Of a stretch of 64,000 bases of DNA, positions 59,101-64,000 are shown one piece after another; positions within the stretch are counted from its first letter, which is position 1, and each line of letters starts with the position of its first letter. The notes under the pieces were generated by a model, which saw only the letters and a program-made list of their open reading frames with translations, ran no database searches and was not told the origin of the DNA. Source of the stretch: Periconia sp. R9002 (taxonomy: Eukaryota; Ascomycota; Dothideomycetes; Pleosporales; Periconiaceae); assembly GCA_023627715.1 (NCBI GenBank), contig JAMAHW010000018.1:1-64000 (forward strand). Reading direction: 5' to 3'. A program made the position numbers and the translations under genes.

Positions 59101-59616
59101 GAGGGCAGGGTTCCTGCGCGGGCGCGACGAGTGGAGGTCTGGCCAGCTGGCGCGGCCTCGGGTGCGGGTTGATTGAAGTCTGGGAAGCTGTCCCCGCTAG
59201 GAGACTCTGGAATGGTCTCGCGAAGAGGTGTAGAGTTGCCGCTCGTGGGAGGACCCCACATCTGTGGAGTGAGGCCTTCCTGAGCTTGAATTTCGCGTGC
59301 TCTGCCATGACAATGTCAGTTCATCATCCACCAAAAAGTGGTACCTGTTTCAGAGTGTGACGAACCGTTTGGAATACAGCCTGCTGCCGAATTCATGCGA
59401 AGGGGAGCCGGCGCCCAGCCTTGCGCCAGCAGCGGCGTTGGCCAACGAGTTGGGGGTGTTGGAGGTGGACATTGGGAAACGTAGGGAGCCGCCCGAGGAT
59501 GGGGGTTCGGCGGGCGAGGTTGAGGTGGTGGAGGAGGCCGAGGGCGGGGCCTGGGAGGTAAGTTGGGGGATGTAGTTGAGGTTGATGTGGTGCTCCGGGC
59601 GTGAGGTGGGAGCCAT
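56131..59616 (-). CDS. JSN1: RRM and Pumilio-repeat RNA-binding protein, JSN1/PUF1-like
   Basis: Cytoplasmic mRNA-binding regulator of the Puf1/Puf2 branch, which joins an RRM to a PUF array; in yeast it acts near mitochondria and on membrane-protein mRNAs. Model complement(join(56131..56136, 56190..59301, 59366..59616)), 1122 residues. The N-terminal 440 residues are Ser/Pro-rich. The RRM is at about 450-530 (RALWLGNIPSS, CGFVNFENLDSA). PUF repeats span about 655-975 (SSDYLGNTVVQKLFEYC, IHKNGTWAAQKIID, DQFGNYVMQGCL, GCGTSL-like end DQNCGATLIF). The tail is Pro/Gln/Met-rich. The last intron (53 nt, GTAAGT, CTAAC, CAG) leaves only AGA TAG, so it ends NQRRGRR. Unspliced it would read on for 13 more residues to a stop at 56148. 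Confidence 0.93.
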
Positions 59617-59800
59617 TAGGTATTACAGACCCTATGGATGGTGGTGGTGGTGGAATGGTTGAGCTCGGCGGGCGAGCAAAAGGTCGTGGAGACTCTCGTG
59701 TACCAAAACCAGGGTAACGGCAAATGGGTGGATTGGTACCGGCCAAAGGAATGTGAGGCGAGGACGCGACAGATCAGGGCGTTGGGGAGGGGAAAGGTGA

Positions 59801-59836
59801 AGAGGAGGAGGAGGAGGAGGTGGAGGGGGAGGAGGA
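59801..59836. repeat. GGA-rich simple repeat in the JSN1 leader
   Basis: A run of GAG/GGA trinucleotides with a GGTGGAGGGGG interruption, 185-220 bases upstream of the JSN1 start. On the transcript it would be a CCT-rich pyrimidine tract. Confidence 0.8.
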
Positions 59837-60100
59837 GTGAAAATGAAGGTGAGGAGGAGGCGGTGCGACTCCAAAGAAACGGGGTCGAGGTTCGCAGACC
59901 AAGCAAGGTGTAGCGTGTCGGTGCGTCGTGATTATGATACAGCAGCGGGCCGCGAGGGCAGTGAATAGACAAGCCAGCAGCAGCGGGTGGGTGCAGCGGC
60001 GTGGAGAAGAGAATAAATAGAGGGGATTGATTAGGCAAACGCGAAAGGGGTCGCTGCAGAGGAGGAATGGAGTGAGGGAATGGGAGAGAGATGGAAAAGA

Positions 60101-60130
60101 GATGGATGGAGGGATGGATGGATGGATGGA
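60101..60130. repeat. GGAT tetranucleotide repeat
   Basis: About seven GATG/GGAT units with one GAGG interruption, between the divergent JSN1 and VPS72 genes. A second tetranucleotide run, GGCT x4-5, lies at 60574-60593. Confidence 0.85.
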
Positions 60131-61374
60131 ACAACTGAACTGGATGGAGGCCAGAATGGGATGGGGGAGTTCAACTGGGAGATGGGAGGGGGCTTGAGCT
60201 CTGCCATTCGCTAACCACTAGGCATTGATAGTTACTTGTACATACCTACTTACTGCACTACACTACACACGACAAAGACACATTTCTACATGTACTTGGT
60301 AATTTCCTTGACCTGATGCCACCATTCACCTACCTATGTATACTAGATACTACTCGGGGTCCTTGGATAGGGAGGTGGTTGAGTTCCAAGAGCAACCAAC
60401 TCAAGATGCTGGGTCAGGGCCCAGGCCAGGGGCAGGCGGAGGACCCGAGGGGAAGGGGAAGAAAATACATACATACATAGGTACCTAAGTAGGGTTACTA
60501 CGTTACCCACTGCCTACCTACCTACATAACGTGTACTGTAATAAGCAAGTATATTTTTATCGAGGTGGCCTTGATGGCTGGCTGGCTGGCTGGTACAAAA
60601 CAGTGCAATACCTACGGTAAATGGCATGCCAGCTGAAACTCGGTCCATCTGTCTTGTCGGGCCAGTCATTCGGAATCATCAGCAACGTTGATACATGGCT
60701 GTTGGACTCCTTCTCCTTCTGGAATCTTGTCAAGAGGCTAGGTTTCAGATGGCTCCCAGCTGCCTCGCGTGCCTCCCTTGGCGCCCGCGATCTGCAGCCC
60801 CCGCGGTAAAAAAAAAATACATCAACTTCACCATCTTGAATGGGGGAAATCCAGTTGATGCCAATTCCCAACCTTGCCCGTCTCCGTTTCCATCCTGTAG
60901 GCACGATTACGCGGCCTTTGCAGTTGGGACGACCGAAACCTCTCGTGGCCCTCCAGTCCTCCAGCCCTCCATGTGTTCAAACTGTCGTACGTGTCGGCTT
61001 GCGTGGTGAAACGTGCTACTTGTCTGCATAAAACAACGGCACCTGTCTGGATCCCACGACCCGGGCTGGCAAGAGCAGCAATACCCGAGTACTTATTTAC
61101 AGTACAGTAGCAACGTTGGTGAACCCCCCTGGCTGCGAACTGCTCGTTGCGCATAATCCGTCGTGTTTCGGTCGACGTCTTCTGGAAGGCAGTGCTAACT
61201 AGGTACTTACTACCCGCTGCTTGACTTTGGTACGAGTCCACAACGGCTACCGGGCCTGGCTTCGCTTGGCCTCGCGTGCGCCTGCCCTCCCCTGCCCTGC
61301 CCTGCTCACCACCGCTCAACCACGGTCCACCGCGCCTGTGGTCATTCATTCATTCATTCCATCCACCCTCCACC

Positions 61375-63555
61375 ATGCTGCAGAACTCGTCAGCACGCCA
61401 CCAGAGCCCTCCCCGCAAACCCTTGCCTTCCCGTACCCCTGCCCAAGACGAGGATGCTTCAGCGTCCGAGGCCGACCCCGACCCCGACGATGCTCCTCCC
61501 GTGGATTTGATGGTGGTTTCGCGGGCGAGGAGATCGAATGCGGGCAATCGCATGTCCACCCTCCTCGCCCAGTCCGCCCAAGAGCCAGAGGAGGAATGGG
61601 GCGAGGAATGGGCCGATGCTCCCAACGAAGAGGAATTCGTAGGCGACGATGCCAATGAGCATGACGACTACAACCTCGATTCATCTTCCTCCGACGAGGA
61701 CGAAGAGGAAGGCGCCGACGAAGATGCCGGGGAGAGAGAGCTGCGCAAAGCCGAACGCCAGGAGCGCACCAAGAAGCGCAAATCCGCCGCCAACCCATTC
61801 GCTGCCGCCCACCTGGCTGCCGCTTCGAGGAAGCGAGTTAAGTTAGATGTGCCATCCTCCGAATCTGCACCTCGCCCAAAGAAAAAGTCGGAGAGGGCAT
61901 CTTGGATTCCCACCGACGAAGATGGCCCCACCCGGACGTCGTCGCGCCGGCAGACAGTCGCAAACAAGCAGAGCACATTGGCTAAGCTCAAGGAGAAGGA
62001 CAGAAGAAGGGATGACACCCTCGCCATGATGAAAGCCGCCGAGGCGCGCAAGGCAAAGGACGAACCTAAACCGTTGACACAGGCCGAGCGTTTGGCAGAA
62101 GCCGCCAGACTAGAGAAGCTCAACAGCAAGAGCTTGCACCGGTGGGAAGAGGAAGAGGAGATGCGCGCTGCCGAAAGGCAGGCCAAGATTGATGCTCTGA
62201 AAAATCGCCAGATCGATGGTCCATTCGTTCGCTACTATAGCGGGCCTGCCATCTGGGTGGATGATAAAATCAAACATACAGGCAAAGATGCCCCCAGCCT
62301 AGAAAGTCTGGAGGAGAAACTCAACAAGGACAGTCCCACGCCTACAGCTCAGGAGATACAATCTGGCACGGGGGAGCAGCCAGTAGTCGAGTCTACTACA
62401 CAGGCTCCTGGAGATGTGGACCAGGACAAATCACCACAGGTTCCAATAATCACAACTGCCACTGTTCAGACAGAATCGTCATTGCAGGGTGAATCGCACC
62501 TTCCTCTGCCCACATCGGGACCATCTGAACAAAATACATCCAGGGGCGAACACTCGCCATATTCCAACGCTATGATTGCACCTCCAGGGACCGTCGATCC
62601 TTTTCTGTTCGGTATGGAGCAGTATGCTCACCCTGAACAATCGCAGCCAGAGTACGGCCCTGTGAACTTGGTACCCCCGCACGTTTCCCACACCGATTCA
62701 GAACTTCCACCTAATCCGTTCCTATTCACCTCTCCATTCTCGCAAGCCCATCCGTCACTCAACGACCCTATCCTTTCTCAGGACAATGGTATCCTACCGT
62801 CAAGCCTCCTCGCCCAGTTCCAACATCCCCCACCTGCTCCACCAGCTCCTCCCGCCCCCCCAAAGCGAAAAGTCATCTCTCGTGCCCTACGCAACCTCCT
62901 CATCCTATGTTCGTTTCCGAATCTGGAGGCCACGGCCCCCATCTCTGGCCGCGTAAAAGCAGCCGCATCGGTGCTCAAGGAAAAAGACCGCGCCTCGCTC
63001 ATCCAATTATCCACCTCCCTGTTCAACTGGACGCTAGCAGACGCGACAACATTTGTCAACACGATGCTCAACGCTCCCAAGACCAAAAAGGAAAAAGAAG
63101 CCCTCGCCAAACCCCGCAAAGAGCTTTGCGCGGTCAGCAACAAGGAGGCCAGGTACCGAGACCCGGAGACGGGAATCGCGTACCACGACAGCAGAGCCTT
63201 TGGTGTCTTGCGCGGCGTCGTGGGCGGTGGGTTTGTGTGGTGTGGTGAGGCCGGGTGCTACGTAGGCGGCAGGGCGAAGCCCATGGTGGGAATGGGCAAG
63301 GGATTCTTGGGCATGGCGCCCGCGAGGGGCGTGCCCAAGAGGTTCTTGGAGATGCAGCGCGAGAGCAGTGCGGCGTTGAAAAAGCCGCCACAGCCTCCAC
63401 CCCCCGTCGAGCAGAGTACAGCTCCAGATGCTGGACAGGCTAGTTCTACGCCTGCTACAGCTCCGGCAGCTCCGGCTGGCGCTACGCATAGTAATCCTTC
63501 ATCTGCACCGGAGACCGTCAAGCCGGAAGAGCGGGTGGTCACGGTGATAGACTAG
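61375..63555 (+). CDS. VPS72: SWR1 complex subunit VPS72/SWC2 (YL1 family)
   Basis: H2A.Z-binding subunit of the SWR1 chromatin remodeller. Single exon, 726 residues from the ATG at 61375, which has a CACC context. The YL1 N-terminal region begins around VVSRARRSNAGNRMS, passes an acidic stretch (EEEWGEEWADAPNEEEF, SSSSDEDEEEGADEDAGE) expected to bind H2A.Z-H2B, and a basic nuclear signal (KKRKSAANPF, SRKRVKLD). HRWEEEEEMRAAERQAKIDALKN and GPFVRYYSGPAIWVDD follow. A long Pro/Ser/Gln-rich linker leads to the YL1_C motif (ARYRDPETGIAYHDSRAFGVL, about 590-612). A Pro/Ala-rich tail ends the protein. The adjacent upstream in-frame codons look like leader. Confidence 0.94.
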   Translation: MLQNSSARHQSPPRKPLPSRTPAQDEDASASEADPDPDDAPPVDLMVVSRARRSNAGNRMSTLLAQSAQEPEEEWGEEWADAPNEEEFVGDDANEHDDYNLDSSSSDEDEEEGADEDAGERELRKAERQERTKKRKSAANPFAAAHLAAASRKRVKLDVPSSESAPRPKKKSERASWIPTDEDGPTRTSSRRQTVANKQSTLAKLKEKDRRRDDTLAMMKAAEARKAKDEPKPLTQAERLAEAARLEKLNSKSLHRWEEEEEMRAAERQAKIDALKNRQIDGPFVRYYSGPAIWVDDKIKHTGKDAPSLESLEEKLNKDSPTPTAQEIQSGTGEQPVVESTTQAPGDVDQDKSPQVPIITTATVQTESSLQGESHLPLPTSGPSEQNTSRGEHSPYSNAMIAPPGTVDPFLFGMEQYAHPEQSQPEYGPVNLVPPHVSHTDSELPPNPFLFTSPFSQAHPSLNDPILSQDNGILPSSLLAQFQHPPPAPPAPPAPPKRKVISRALRNLLILCSFPNLEATAPISGRVKAAASVLKEKDRASLIQLSTSLFNWTLADATTFVNTMLNAPKTKKEKEALAKPRKELCAVSNKEARYRDPETGIAYHDSRAFGVLRGVVGGGFVWCGEAGCYVGGRAKPMVGMGKGFLGMAPARGVPKRFLEMQRESSAALKKPPQPPPPVEQSTAPDAGQASSTPATAPAAPAGATHSNPSSAPETVKPEERVVTVID

Positions 63556-64000
63556 AAAATGTAATCAAGTAATGTAATTCTGTATCCATAGACACGTTGT
63601 GTTCGAACTCGATGCTTTTGTTTTTCTTCCTCTGTGTTTTTATATATACTGAGATACTACCGCATCAGTACGATGAGAGAAAGAAAGAAAAAAATTGAAA
63701 TGATCAATCATTGCACGTACTCGAGTAACGTTTGTAATGCCCTGTATACATACATATGTATTGTCGATGGTGACTCAAGGTGAGATCCGGCGAGGGGAGT
63801 GAATGCCTTGTAGTCGATGGGGTGTTTATGTATGTCGTGTTCCAAGGGGTGACTGGGAAGGAAGGGGGATGTGGGGGGAATGAATTCCAGTGATTGAAAA
63901 TGATGCTTTCGGATAGGAGGAGTATGTTCATCAAACACACATCACGATCTGTATGAATCACAGTAACATCCTGGCTAGAGAGGTGCACACAGATATGACT
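63556..64000. other. Downstream region of VPS72
   Basis: 445 bases with the VPS72 3' UTR and AT-leaning sequence. No gene was recognised before the window ends. Confidence 0.4.

Larger units (their letters stand above)
59617..61374. promoter_or_regulatory. Long divergent intergenic region, JSN1 / VPS72
   Basis: About 1.75 kb between opposing starts. The JSN1 side is a long purine-rich (template pyrimidine) leader with simple repeats to about 60130. The middle has repeated TACCTAC / TACATAC motifs (60240-60530). The VPS72 side has CATT repeats at 61344-61359 before its ATG. Open frames here (for example minus 59616-60134 and 60828-61349) are compositionally biased and not supported. Confidence 0.45.

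Noticed and set aside
59616..60134. 172-codon minus-strand open frame ahead of JSN1
   Set aside because: Encoded by the GGA/GGAT simple repeats of the leader (Ser-Ile-His-Pro and Pro/Leu runs). An upstream ORF in the JSN1 leader is possible, but not a gene.
60240..60530. Telomere-like TACCTA / TAGGG words
   Set aside because: Scattered TACCTAC motifs and a single TAGGGTTA, with no tandem TTAGGG array. The region is internal and flanked by genes.
60828..61349. 173-codon minus-strand open frame ahead of VPS72
   Set aside because: Biased composition, no recognisable motif, and it lies in the divergent promoter region.

Overview
This window is nuclear DNA of a filamentous ascomycete (Pezizomycotina), most like a Dothideomycete of the Pleosporales type. 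The evidence is many short introns (about 46-156 nt) with GT..AG ends and several CTAAC-like branch sites, fungal housekeeping genes packed on both strands, and a sharply bounded AT-rich block with the signature of repeat-induced point mutation (RIP). The species cannot be named from sequence alone. No rRNA, tRNA or CRISPR array was seen.

Layout. Positions 1-8467 are one RIP-destroyed LTR retrotransposon on the minus strand, with paired 181-bp LTRs, a polypurine tract and a reverse transcriptase remnant of Ty3/Gypsy type. The window starts one base inside its left LTR. RIPed DNA continues to about 9265, including a degraded ~115-bp tandem duplication, then stops abruptly beside a housekeeping gene. 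From 9.3 to 64 kb the DNA is ordinary gene-rich sequence with 21 protein genes.

Genes in order: mitochondrial ribosomal protein mL46 (-), chaperonin CCT8 (+), splicing factor ISY1 (-), cortical dynein anchor NUM1/ApsA (-), a GT4 glycosyltransferase (-) divergent from a secreted or lumenal six-hairpin-type glycosidase (+), a mitochondrial carrier (+, first exon unresolved), splicing factor CWC24 (+), an alpha/beta hydrolase (-), an unknown proline-rich protein (+), an unknown disordered protein (-), phosphatidylinositol 4-kinase PIK1 (-), an AIF/FSP1-like FAD oxidoreductase (+), a stand-alone protein like the N-terminal half of plant arabinokinase (-), Ku70 (-), ferrochelatase (+), pyruvate dehydrogenase E1 alpha (+), complex III assembly factor CBP3 (+), mRNA capping guanylyltransferase CEG1 (+), a JSN1-type RRM/Pumilio protein (-), and SWR1 subunit VPS72/SWC2 (+).

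Most genes are unrelated core functions. Loose themes are mitochondria (mL46, carrier, ferrochelatase, PDA1, CBP3) and the Prp19-associated spliceosome (ISY1, CWC24). The most accessory-looking part is 22.3-27.1 kb, where a bacterial-looking glycosyltransferase and a glycosidase share one 1.1-kb divergent promoter region. Splice joins were inferred by eye from splice signals, frame and family conservation. No transcript evidence was available.
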